In this document: in pieces, positions 46,763-55,570 of the stretch
Layout: each line of letters starts with the position of its first letter
Numbering within the stretch: position 1 is the first letter of the stretch
Assembly (NCBI GenBank): GCA_963841695.1
Contig: CAWJDQ010000011.1
Location: 248,001-312,000 of the forward strand
DNA length: 64,000 nucleotides
Reading direction: 5' to 3'
Source of the DNA: RYN-230 sp963841695
Lineage (GTDB): Bacteria > Actinomycetota > Actinomycetes > Streptosporangiales > Streptosporangiaceae
Notes under the pieces: model-generated
The model's input: only the letters and a program-made list of their open reading frames with translations
Databases searched by the model: none
What the model was told of the DNA's origin: nothing
Program-made: the position numbers and the translations under genes

Positions 46763-49700
46763 ATGACGTCAGCCGGGTACCTCCGCTTTCCGCATATTCA
46801 CGGTGACCTGCTCGCTTTCGTGGCCGAAGACGATGTGTGGCTGGCGCCGCTGGACGGTGGCCGGGCGTGGCGGCTGTCCGCGGACCGGGCTGAGGCCGCG
46901 AACCCGCGGTTTTCCCGTGACGGGCGCTGGGTGGCCTGGACCAGCTGGCGGGACGGCCCGGCCGAGGTCTACCTGGCCGGCGTGGACGGTGAGCGGGCCC
47001 GCCGCCTCACCTACTGGAGTGATCAGGCCGCCCGGGTGTGCGGCTGGACCCCGGGCGGCGAGGTGGTGGCCGTGAGCGCGAGCGGCCAGGCCTTCGAGCG
47101 GCAGGGCTGGGCGCATACGGTCCCGGTGGATGGTGGCGCGCCGCAGCGCATGCCGCTCGGCCCGGTCGCGGACGTGGCCCTGGAGGAAACCGCGCGGGCG
47201 CTGCTGAACGGCAGCTGGGGACGTGACCCGGCGTTCTGGAAGCGGTACCGGGGCGGCACCGCGGGACGGCTGTGGACCTCCGCGGGCGGCGCGCCGTTCC
47301 AGCGCATCCTGGCCGGCCTGGCCGGCCAGTTCGCCAGTCCCATGCTGGTCGGTGACCGGCTGGCGTTCCTGTCCGACCACGAGGGCACCGGCAACGTGTA
47401 CTCATGCCGGCTGGACGGTTCCGGCCTGCTCCGGCACACCGACCACGACGGCGGGTACGCCCGCCAGGCCGGTACGGATGGCACCCGGGTGATCTACCAG
47501 TGCCGTGGTGAGCTGTGGCTGCTGGATGACCTCGCGCCGGACAGCGAGCCCCGGCCGCTGAGCATCAGCCTGGGCTCGGCGTCCACCGCGCTGGCCCCGC
47601 GCCTCATCTCCGCCGCCGACCACCTGGGCGACCTGTCCTCTGACCACACCGGCCTGGCCAGCGTGATCGAGGTCCGGGGCACGGTGCACTGGCTCACCCA
47701 CCGGGACGGCCCGGCCCGGGCCCTGGCCGTCGATCCGGACGTGCGGGCCCGGATGCCCCGGGTACTGGGCCGGGACGGGCAGGTCGTGTGGGTCAGCGAC
47801 GCCGGCGGCGTGGACGGCCTCGAGGTCTCCCCGGCGGAGGGCCCGGAGGTGCCCCGCCGCCGGGGATCCGGGCCGGCTCGCCGCGGGGGAGCTGGGGCTG
47901 GTTGACGAGCTGGCCGCCGCCCCGGACGGGTCGACGGTGGCGGTCGCCGCCCGGGACGGGCGGCTGCTGGTGGTGGACATCGGCTCCGGCGCGGTGCGGC
48001 AGCTGGCCCAGTCCCCGGACGGGGCCATCTCCGGGCTGTCCTACTCGCCGGACTCAGCCTGGCTGGCCTGGTCGCACCCGGGCCCGCAGCCGCTCAGCCG
48101 GATCCGGCTCGCCCGGCTGGCCGACGACGAGATCATGGACGTGACCGACGGCCGCTTCGTCGACTCCGAGCCGGTCTTCACCGCGGACGGGAAGTACCTG
48201 GCCTTCCTGTCCGCGCGCATCTTCGACCCGGTCTACGACGCGCACTTCTTCGACCTCTCGTTCCCGTTCGGGTCGCGGCCGTACCTGGTGCCGCTGGCCG
48301 CGGACACCCCGTCCCCGTTCGCGCCGCTGCCGCAGGGCCGGCCGGTGGGCAACGGGGAGGACAAGGACGGGGACAAGAACGGGGGCCAAGGCGAGGCGGG
48401 CGGCGCGGGCCAGGATCCGGGCGAGCACGCGGAGGGGGAGATCGTCGCCCAGGACCGCGACGGCGAAGGCCCGGCAGACGGTGACGACGATGCCCCGCCG
48501 CCCGTCCGGGTGGACGCCGAGGGCCTGGACACCCGGGTGGTCAGCCTGCCGGTGCCCGAGTCCCGGTACGCGTCCCTGCAGGCGGTGGCCGGCGGGTTCG
48601 CCTGGCTGAAGGAGCCGGTGACCGGGGTGCTCGGCGAGGGCGCCGCGGTACCGGACGCCAAGCGGCCGCGCTCCGCCCTGGAGCGCTTCGACCTGGCCCG
48701 CCGGAAGACCACGGAGCTGGTCAGCGGGCTGGACTGGTTCGTGGCCAGCGGCGACGGCGAGTGGCTGGTAGTCCGCGACGGCAGCGAGCTGCGGGTGGTC
48801 CCCGCCCAGCGCAAGGCGGATCCCGACGGGGGGGACAGCGTCCAGGTCGACCTGTCCCGGGCCCGGTTCATGGCCGACCCGGTGGCGCTCTGGCAGCACG
48901 CCTACACCGAAGTCGGCCGCTTCATGCAGCACGACTTCTGGGTCCCTGACCTGGCCGGGGTGGACTGGCCCGGGGTCCTGGAGTCCTACCGGCCGGTGCT
49001 GGACCGGATCGGCACCCCCGCGGAGTTCGCCGACCTGCTCTGGGAGGTGGTCGGCGAGCTGGGCACCTCGCACGCCTACATCCGGCCCCCGGGGCGGCCC
49101 CGGCAGCGGCGGCAAGGGGCAGGTCGGCCTGCTCGGCGCGGACCTGTCCCGGGACACCGGCGGCCGCTGGCGGATCGACCGGGTGCTGCCCGGCGAGTCC
49201 TCCGACCCGCGGGCCCGCGCCCCGCTGGCCGCCCCGGGCGTGACGGTCCGGCCCGGGGACGTGCTGCTGGCCGTGGACGGGCGGCCGGTGGACCCCGTCG
49301 TCGGCCCGGGGCCGCTGCTGGTCGGCACCGCGGGCCTGCCCGTGGAGCTCACGGTGGGGCGGGAAGGTGAGCTGCCCCGGCGGTTCGCGGTGACCCCGCT
49401 GGGCAGCGACCGCCGGCTGCGCTACCAGGACTGGGTGGCCGGGAAACGGCAGCGGGTCCGCGAGCTGACCGGCGGCCGCGCCGGGTACCTGCACATCCCG
49501 GACATGATGGGGGAGGGCTGGGCGCACTTCCACCGGGACCTGCGGGTGGAGATGGCGCAGGAGGCGCTGGTCATGGACGTCCGGTCCAACCGCGGCGGCC
49601 ACGTGTCGGAGCTGGTGATCGAGAAGCTGGCCCGCCGGATCATGGGCTGGGACATCCCGCGCGGGATGACCCCGTCCACCTACCCTAGGGACGCGCCGCG

Positions 49701-50108
49701 CGGGCCGGTGGTGGCCCTGGCCGACGAGAACGCCGGCTCGGACGGCGACATCGTGACCGCGGCCATCCGCATCCTCGGCCTCGGCCCGGTGGTCGGGGCC
49801 CGGACCTGGGGCGGGGTCATCGGCATCAACGCGCCGTTCATCCTGGTCGACGGCACCGGGATGACGGTTCCCCGGTACGCCATCTGGCTGGAGGGCTTCG
49901 GCTGGGAACTGGAGAACCACGGCGTCGACCCGGACGTTGAGGTCCTCATCTCACCCCAGGACTGGGCCGAGGGCCGGGACGTGCAGCTGGAGACCGCGGT
50001 GCGGCTGGCCATGGAGGCCCTGGAGGCCCGCCCGGCCGCCGGCCGCCGGGCACGTCCGACCGCCCGTCCAAGCAGCGCCCGCCGCTGCCGCCCCGCCCGC
50101 CGGGGTAG
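46763..50108 (+). CDS. tricorn-type S41 peptidase, three apparent frameshifts
   Basis: From ATG 46763 ('YLRFPHIHGDLLAFVAEDDVWLAPLDGGRAWRLS' in pieces) come the two beta-propellers. A frame change near 47880 leads to 'MAVAARDGRLLVVDIGSG', 'YLAFLSARIFDPVYDAHFFDLSFP', an acidic insert around 48350-48490, and the helical C1 domain. 'WEVVGELGTSHAY' holds the catalytic His. A second change near 49095 leads to the PDZ domain ('PLAAPGVTVRPGDVLLAVDG') and C2 domain ('GGRAGYLHIPDMMGEGWAHF', 'VMDVRSNRGGH', catalytic Ser in 'DENAGSDGDIV'). A third, near 50040, gives the tail 'SKQRPPLPPRPPG' and TAG 50106-50108. About 1,110 residues, normal for tricorn, a giant peptidase degrading proteasome-sized peptides. 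Confidence 0.9.
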
Positions 50109-50228
50109 CCCGCGGCCGGCGCGTTCCGGAGGCTGGCGATCACGGCCCTGCCGGCGCATCATGAAGGTGGGCAGCACGGGGCGGGCTCGGCCGGTTCTCC
50201 GCCCGGGTGCTGACGTGGCGAGAGAAGC

Positions 50229-50552
50229 GTGAGCCCGATGCCAGCCGACACCCAGTTCCAGCTGCAGGCCCAGCACCCGGCCAACCTGGACCGGTGCCGG
50301 CGCTGCGGTTCCCCGCGCATCCTGCACGGGGACGACGGGAGCTGCGGCCTGTCCTTCTCCCTGGGCCGCGGCGTTCCGGCGCTGCTGGTCACGCTGGGCG
50401 GCCTGCTCGTCGTGCTCGGCGGCGCGGCCTGGCTGCTGGCCACCGCGCCCGCGATCAACGCTGCCTCCGTGCTCGCCTTCGGCTGCCTGGTCGTCCTGGT
50501 CCTGGGCGCCGCCGCCACGGTCCTGGCCTGCCGCGCCGAGCGCCGTGAGTGA
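50229..50552 (+). CDS. small zinc-ribbon-like membrane protein, 107 aa
   Basis: A cysteine-pair motif near the N-terminus ('DRCRRCGSPRILHGDDGSC') is followed by two membrane segments ('GVPALLVTLGGLLVVLGGAAWLLA' and 'ASVLAFGCLVVLVLGAAATVLA' in pieces) and a basic tail. The metal-binding knuckle plus helices suggest a membrane-tethered regulator or scaffold; function unknown. GTG 50229 is listed; ATG 50238 is equally possible. Confidence 0.6.
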   Translation: MSPMPADTQFQLQAQHPANLDRCRRCGSPRILHGDDGSCGLSFSLGRGVPALLVTLGGLLVVLGGAAWLLATAPAINAASVLAFGCLVVLVLGAAATVLACRAERRE

Positions 50553-50612
50553 GCCCCCGGTGCCAGTGGTGCCGCTGGGGAAGGTGATTCTTCATCCTCG
50601 GGGCGGGCCCGG

Positions 50613-50840
50613 TCAGCTGGCCTGCCTTCCCGCCCGCTTGCCGTGCTTGCGGTGCACGGTCTGCTTGGTCACGCCGAGCCGGGTGGCGATGTCCTGCCAG
50701 GACCACCCGAGCGCTCGCGCGTTATCGACCTGGAGGATCTCCAGCCGTTCGGCCAGCGCCCGCAGGGCCGCCACCGCGCGCAGGCCGACGTCCGGGTCGG
50801 TGCTGGCGGCACCCTCGGTGATCTCGAGTGCGGATTCCAT
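50613..50840 (-). CDS. 75-aa helix-turn-helix protein
   Basis: ATG 50840 (MESALEITEG) starts a compact protein with 'LRAVAALRALAERLEILQVDNARALG' (helical) and a clear HTH 'WQDIATRLGVTKQTVHRKHG' at residues 46-66, basic C-terminus. Proteins of this type are found in many actinobacteria next to Clp-N-domain or TetR genes. Tandem operators overlap its own promoter, and the -10 box is only seven bases from the ATG, suggesting a leaderless, autorepressed gene. Confidence 0.8.
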   Translation of the reverse strand: MESALEITEGAASTDPDVGLRAVAALRALAERLEILQVDNARALGWSWQDIATRLGVTKQTVHRKHGKRAGRQAS

Positions 50841-50844
50841 GCGC

Positions 50845-50887
50845 GTCAGCCTATGCTGACGATGCCCTCTCGTCAACATAAGCTGAC
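50845..50887 (-). promoter_or_regulatory. promoter with two 16-bp operators of the mini-HTH gene
   Basis: On the minus strand TTGACG (50876-50871), a 17-base spacer and TAGGCT (50853-50848) form a promoter whose start site would fall at the ATG (50840). GTCAGC-CTAT-GCTGAC (50845-50860, perfect arms) covers the -10 box, and GTCAaC-ATAA-GcTGAC (50872-50887, imperfect) covers the -35 box, with centres 27 bases apart. Autorepression by the encoded HTH protein is the simplest reading. Confidence 0.65.
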
Positions 50888-50900
50888 GAGCAGCCCCGGG

Positions 50901-51413
50901 CTACCCGTGGGACATCTCCTGGATGGCACTGATCCGGCGGAGCGGGCCGGTGACCAGGAAGATGCGCGTGTCCTCATCCTTGGCCAGGTAGGGGGGCAGC
51001 TTCCCGGCGGCGATGGTCATCGCCTGCATCGTCTTCACCGGGAAGACCGTGATGGCGGGCGCCCGGGATGACGTACCCCGTCTCGGTGGCCGTGGCGATC
51101 GTGTAATGGCCGTCGTCCGGCCCACCGCAGACGAGGGTGGCGGGATTCCCGGTCAGCACCAGGGTCCCGTACACCGTGGGCTTCACCCTGGTCACGTGCA
51201 TGAAGGTGGGCGCGGACGGACCCGTACAAGGGCGTTCCGCGGCGGCGCCGGCGGCGGCGGTGGACACCCGGGCGGCGGCCGCGGCCGTCACCGGGCTGGC
51301 CGGGTGGTTTGCCGGGCTGGGTGAGTGGCCAGCCGGGCTGCAGGCGACCACGAGGAGCGCCACGGGCAGGGCCGCGGCGCCGGTCAGCAGCCGGGCGCAT
51401 CGGGTGCGGTCAC
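50901..51413 (-). CDS. secreted lipoprotein, two apparent frameshifts
   Basis: GTG 51413 has an excellent GAGGAG five bases upstream, but the signal peptide ('LLTGAAALPVALLVVAC' lipobox) is in another frame, so one indel lies near 51385-51400. The mature part is Ser/Ala/Pro-rich, then 'FMHVTRVKPTVYGTLVLTGN' and 'PDDGHYTIATATETGYVIPGA'. A second shift near 51065 continues with 'ITVFPVKTMQAMTIAAGKLPPYLAKDEDTRIFLV' in pieces, to the TGA at 50901. About 170 residues. No known domain recognised. It is co-transcribed behind ccdA (22 bases), so a role in extracytoplasmic redox or cytochrome handling is possible. Confidence 0.6.
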
Positions 51414-51434
51414 GGGACTCCTCAGCGGTGCCGC

Positions 51435-52380
51435 TCAGAGCGGGCTGGTGTAGCTGCCGATCCAGTGGAGCTTGAGCCAGAGGATGGCCGCGGTCCACGC
51501 CCCGGTCACCTCAAGCACGCCGACCAGGACCAGCAGGCCGCCGCCGATCCGGGAGATGAGCTGGGCGTGCCGCCGGGCGAACTGGAACGCGGTCACGCCC
51601 CGCTGGAAGGCCAGGGCCACGATGATGAACGGGATGCCCAGGCCGAGGCCGTAGATGAAGGCGAGCACGGCGCCGCGCACCGCGGTGCCTGAGGTGAGCG
51701 ACAGCGACAGCACGACGGACAGGGTCGGGCCAGCGCACGGGGTCCAGCTCACCGCGAACAGCACCCCGAGCAGCGGGGCGCTCAGCGCAGGCCCGCGGCC
51801 TGATCGAGGGCCGGACGATCCGCCCGGTCACCGGGAAGCGGTCGAACACCCCGGCGAACAGCAAGCCCAGCACGATCGTGACCCCGCCCAGCACCTGGGT
51901 CACCCCGGCCTCGTGGCGCTGCAGCATCAGCCCCAGGCCGCCGAAGGCCAGGCCCTCGGTGCCGAACACGACGGAAAAGCCCACCACGAAGAGCACGGTG
52001 CCGAGCAGGGTCCGGCCCCGGGTGGCCCCGGCGGGCCGGCCCGGCCAGGCGGTCGTGCGGCGGGCGGGAGTCCCGGGCGAGCCAGCCGCGCCCGCGGCGG
52101 CCGGGGCCCGGCCGGCCGCGTCGTTCACGGCCGTGTCGTTCACGGCCGTGTCGTTCACGGCCACGGCGGTCCCGTCGGGGGTCACTGCCACCCGCTCGGT
52201 GGCGGCCGCCTCGGCCTGCTGCGCGTCGGTCCCGGACATGCCGGTCACGTAGGACAGGTAGCCGGGGACCAGCGGCAGGACGCAGGGTGACATGAACGTG
52301 AGCGCGCCGGCCGCCGCCGCGATGGGCGCGGCCAGGATCAGCGGTCCGGCCTGGACCAGGTGCTCGATCCCGCCACCCAT
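51435..52380 (-). CDS. ccdA: CcdA-type thiol-disulfide membrane transporter, one apparent frameshift
   Basis: ATG 52380 (AGGAGG seven bases upstream). Six membrane helices; redox cysteines in 'MSPCVLPLVPGYLSYV' (helix 1) and 'SWTPCAGPTLSVVLS' (helix 4), as in CcdA/DsbD-beta. A frame change near 51790-51800 joins 'VTGRIVRPSIRPRA' to 'APLLGVLFAVSWTPC'. Between helices 1 and 2 is an 80-residue insert containing a 15-base tandem repeat (encoding VNDTA). CcdA passes electrons from cytoplasmic thioredoxin to outside thioredoxin-like partners. No ResA/CcsX partner is adjacent. Confidence 0.85.
52121..52165 (-). repeat. 15-bp tandem repeat (x3) inside ccdA
   Basis: tcgttcacggccgtg occurs twice, with a third near-copy, encoding AVND-T-AVND-T in the loop between helices 1 and 2. 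In-frame, so the copy number can change without breaking the gene. Confidence 0.8.
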
Positions 52381-52633
52381 CGGCACGCCTCCTGTTCGCG
52401 CCCCAAACTACCGGTTCCCGGTCAGCCGCCGGGCGCTGGCCGGCGGGCGGAGGGCCCATTGCCCCGGGCCGCCCCCGGATCTACTGTTCGGGTGAGTTCC
52501 GGCTGTTGGTTTACGGAGAACTGTGTGCGATCGCGTCCGATCATGCGCAGTCATCGTAAGCCACTGGCCTGCGGATTCATCCCCGGCGGGGCCGGGCACG
52601 CGCCCCGCCACCCTGTTCAGAACGGAGATCATC

Positions 52634-54358
52634 ATGGATGATGCGTTCCGCCGGGCCCTCTCCCGCCTGGCCGGCCGCCACCTCGGCACGACGCTGCGCA
52701 GCGGGTTAAGCCGCCACGGGCTGAAGAGGCGCGTCGCGCTCACGGCGGCGCCGGCCCTGCTGGTCGTGCCGCTGATGACCGGCGTGACCGGGTCGGCGGG
52801 GCCGGCGCAGGCCGGGGGGCCCGGCCCGCAATCGGTCCCCACCGTCAACTGGGCGCTGTCCGGGACGGCCAGCGCCACCTCCACGGAGTCCGGGGACCCG
52901 GCCGCCAACGCCGTCGACGGCGACGCCGGGACCGACTGGTGCACCGGGTCGTGGACCGGGAGCCTGGTGGTCAACCTGGGCCAGGTTCGCGCGCTCAGCG
53001 ACCTGGGCATCACGCTGGACGCCAGCAGCCCGTCGGCCAGCGCGACCATCCAGGTCGCCACCCAGGCGGGCGACTGGCACGCCGTGCCCGCTGCCCGCAA
53101 CGTGGCGCTGGACCCGGGGAACCCGATGTACGTGCCGCTGCCCCCGGGTACCCAGGCCCGGTACGCCCAGCTCACCGTCTACAGCGATACCGGCGCGGAC
53201 GTGTGCGTGGGAGAGTTCCGGACCTACGGGCCCGACCCCGCGGCGGCGGGCATGGATTTCGGGGCGGACCTGTCCTTCACCCCGCAGGAGCTCGCGGCCG
53301 GGGCGCAGTTCACCTATCACGGGCAGCAGCAGAGCCCGGTCGCGATCATGCGCGAGAACGGCGCCAACTACGTGCGGATGCGGCTGTGGGTCAACCCACC
53401 CGCGGGCTATAACGATCTGTCCGTGGACCTGGCCCTGGCCCGGCAGGTGCACGCGGCCGGAATGAAGATCTACCTGGACATCATGTACTCCGACTTCTGG
53501 GCCGACCCGACCAAGCAGAACATCCCCGCCGCGTGGCAGGGGCAGGACCTGGCCCAGCTCACCGCGACCGTGCAGTCCTACACCCAGCAGGTGATCGGTG
53601 CGTTCGCGAAGCAGGGCACGCCGGTGGACATGGTGTCGATCGGGAACGAGATCCGCAACGGCATCCTGTGGCCGGTCGGCGAGGTGAACGATCCCTCGGT
53701 CCCCGCGGACTACGACAACCTGGCCACGCTGCTCAAGGCGGGCGTGGCCGGGGCCCGGGCCGCCAACCCGCCGGGCCACCAGCTGCTGATCATGATGCAC
53801 TACGACCAGGGCGGCAACAACGCGCTCAGCCAGGCCTTCTTCCAGAACCTGGTCACCCAGGGCGTGCCGTTCGACGTGATCGGCCTGTCGTACTACCCGT
53901 TCTTCCACGGGCCGATCTCGGCCATGCGGCAGAACGTTGACGCGCTGGCCACCCAGTTCCACAAGAAGATCGTTATTGCGGAGACTCAGTACCCGTGGAC
54001 GCTGGCCAACGGGAACTCGCCGATCGGCGACAGCACGGGCAACTTCGTCTGGGAGCCGAGCCAGCTCTCGGCCGGCTACCCGGCCAGTCCCGGCGGCCAG
54101 CTGTCCTTCGTGACGGACGAGCTGTCCATCCTGGCCCAGGTCCCCGACGGGCTGGGCGCGGGGCTGTTCTACTGGGCGCCGGACTGGATCCCCGGCGTGC
54201 CGTGGGAGCCCGGGGCCGGGATCGGCACCCCTAACGCCAACCTCACGCTGTTCAATTCCCAGGGCGTGGCCCTGCCGTCGACCGGGATCTTCCGGAACCC
54301 GGCCGCCGTGTGCCAGAGCTACGACCCCTGGGACGTGCCCTGCGTCATCGGCGGCTGA
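52634..54358 (+). CDS. secreted GH53 endo-beta-1,4-galactanase with F5/8-type carbohydrate-binding module
   Basis: A 574-residue protein: signal peptide with basic N-terminus and 'ALTAAPALLVVPLMTGVTG' (cut near 'AQAG'). Then a CBM32/F5-8C-like domain at about residues 70-205 ('AANAVDGDAGTDWCTG', 'LVVNLGQVRALSDLGI'). Then the GH53 barrel: 'GADLSFTPQEL', 'NYVRMRLWVNP', 'MKIYLDIMYSDFWADP', acid/base Glu in 'SIGNEIRNG', 'IGLSYYPFFHG', nucleophile Glu in 'IVIAETQYPW', 'GLGAGLFYWAPDWIP'. It degrades the galactan side chains of pectin or arabinogalactan. ATG 52634 fits the signal peptide. It converges on the next membrane-protein gene. Confidence 0.92.
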   Translation: MDDAFRRALSRLAGRHLGTTLRSGLSRHGLKRRVALTAAPALLVVPLMTGVTGSAGPAQAGGPGPQSVPTVNWALSGTASATSTESGDPAANAVDGDAGTDWCTGSWTGSLVVNLGQVRALSDLGITLDASSPSASATIQVATQAGDWHAVPAARNVALDPGNPMYVPLPPGTQARYAQLTVYSDTGADVCVGEFRTYGPDPAAAGMDFGADLSFTPQELAAGAQFTYHGQQQSPVAIMRENGANYVRMRLWVNPPAGYNDLSVDLALARQVHAAGMKIYLDIMYSDFWADPTKQNIPAAWQGQDLAQLTATVQSYTQQVIGAFAKQGTPVDMVSIGNEIRNGILWPVGEVNDPSVPADYDNLATLLKAGVAGARAANPPGHQLLIMMHYDQGGNNALSQAFFQNLVTQGVPFDVIGLSYYPFFHGPISAMRQNVDALATQFHKKIVIAETQYPWTLANGNSPIGDSTGNFVWEPSQLSAGYPASPGGQLSFVTDELSILAQVPDGLGAGLFYWAPDWIPGVPWEPGAGIGTPNANLTLFNSQGVALPSTGIFRNPAAVCQSYDPWDVPCVIGG

Positions 54359-54968
54359 GCTGGCCCGGGGCCGGCGGGGCGACCCGCCGGCCCCCCGGCT
54401 GGCGCGCCAGGGACTGGCCGGATGCCGGGTGCGGGGAGCTCAGCCGGAACAGGTTGAGCACCTGGCAGAGCAGGGCCACGGCGGTGAGCAGGCCCATGCC
54501 CAGGGACGCGCCATTGCCCCCGGCGTTCACGAACGCCGCCCCGCTGCCCGCCGCGCCGAGCACGGCGAGCAGGGTCACCAGCGAGGTCGCCAGGAAGAAC
54601 CCCCGGCGGTCCGCGACCGCCCGGACCACCAGCACGACGGAGCCGACCAGCAGGAGAAGCCCGAGCCCGGCGTGCACCGCCAGCGCGGCCGGGCCGTTGG
54701 CCAGCGCCCGGCCGATCGCCCCGAACTCGCCGCCGCCATGATCCCGGGCGGGCACCGTGACGTAGAGGTTCACCCACAGCCCCAGGGCGTACTGGACGAG
54801 CAGCCCGGCCGAGAGGCCGAGGCTGGACCGGCGGACGGCCCCGTCGCCCCCGGCCCTCGGCCCGGCCCCGGCGCCCCCGGCCCTCGGCCCGGCCCCGTCG
54901 CCCCCGGCCCTGGGCCCGGCCCCGGCGGCCCGGGACACTCCTGATCTGCCCGCCGTCTCGGGCACCAT
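54345..54968 (-). CDS. membrane protein with repeated Gly/Arg-rich N-terminus, 207 aa
   Basis: The first 45 residues are three copies of a nine-residue unit (GAGPRAGGD/A); then four membrane helices ('LGLSAGLLVQYALGLWVNLYV', 'ALAVHAGLGLLLLVGSVVLV', 'FLATSLVTLLAVLGAAGSGAAF', 'LLTAVALLCQVLNLF'). The first helix ends in a 'YALGLWVNLYV' pattern seen in uncharacterised membrane proteins next to MarR regulators. Divergent from the MarR gene at 55079, so it is a likely target of that regulator. ATG 54968 is used. Confidence 0.65.
   Translation of the reverse strand: MVPETAGRSGVSRAAGAGPRAGGDGAGPRAGGAGAGPRAGGDGAVRRSSLGLSAGLLVQYALGLWVNLYVTVPARDHGGGEFGAIGRALANGPAALAVHAGLGLLLLVGSVVLVVRAVADRRGFFLATSLVTLLAVLGAAGSGAAFVNAGGNGASLGMGLLTAVALLCQVLNLFRLSSPHPASGQSLARQPGGRRVAPPAPGQLSRR
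54843..54923 (-). repeat. 27-bp tandem repeat (x3)
   Basis: Three near-identical 27-base units within the N-terminal coding part of the membrane-protein gene, encoding nine residues each. In-frame copy-number variation is possible. Confidence 0.85.
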
Positions 54969-55078
54969 GATCCACCACTTCCGCTCACGAGATGATTCCG
55001 GAGTTTTATTGTTTCTAACAGAGATGATTTCACATCGCAAGTATTTTGCCGAGTGATAGTGTCAGGGAGGTGGAGGAC

Positions 55079-55561
55079 GTGACGCGGGAGCCCGCGCAGG
55101 CCCCGGACATACCGGGGGAGCACCTGGCCTTCCTGCTCGTCCAGCTGGGGCTGCACGGCGCCCGGCGGTACGGCGAGCGGCTGGCCCCGCTGGGCCTGGA
55201 GCAGCGGCATGCCGGGATGCTCATCCGGCTGGCCGCGAACCAGGGCCGCTCCCAGCAGGCCATCGGGGAGATGATCGGGGTGACCGCGACCCGGATGGTC
55301 TTCCTGGTCAACGAGCTGGAAAAGCTCGGCCTGGTCGAGCGCAGGCGTAATCCCGCCGACCGCCGCTCCCATGCGCTCTACCTGACCGGCCAGGGCCTGA
55401 GCATGGTGGACCGGGTCCGGGCGGTGAGCGCGGAGCACGAGGCGGAGTTCAGCGCCGGGCTGACCGAAGCGCAGCGGGCCCAGCTGGTCGGCCTGCTCCG
55501 GGTGATGGCCCAGGAGCAGGGACTGCACCCGCAGGGGATGCCCGGCCGGCCGGGTTCCTGA
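55079..55561 (+). CDS. MarR-family transcriptional regulator
   Basis: From GTG 55079 (GGGAGG eight bases upstream) a 160-residue MarR protein: 'LAFLLVQLGLHGARRYGERLAPLGLE', DNA-binding 'RSQQAIGEMIGVTATRMVFLVNELEKLGLV' and wing 'ERRRNPADRRSHALYLTGQG', then C-terminal dimer helices. It probably controls the divergent membrane-protein gene; the AT-rich gap between them (54985-55060, including GCAA-gtatt-TTGC at 55037-55049) is the expected operator region. Ligand unknown. Confidence 0.82.
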   Translation: MTREPAQAPDIPGEHLAFLLVQLGLHGARRYGERLAPLGLEQRHAGMLIRLAANQGRSQQAIGEMIGVTATRMVFLVNELEKLGLVERRRNPADRRSHALYLTGQGLSMVDRVRAVSAEHEAEFSAGLTEAQRAQLVGLLRVMAQEQGLHPQGMPGRPGS

Positions 55562-55570
55562 CGCTCGGCG

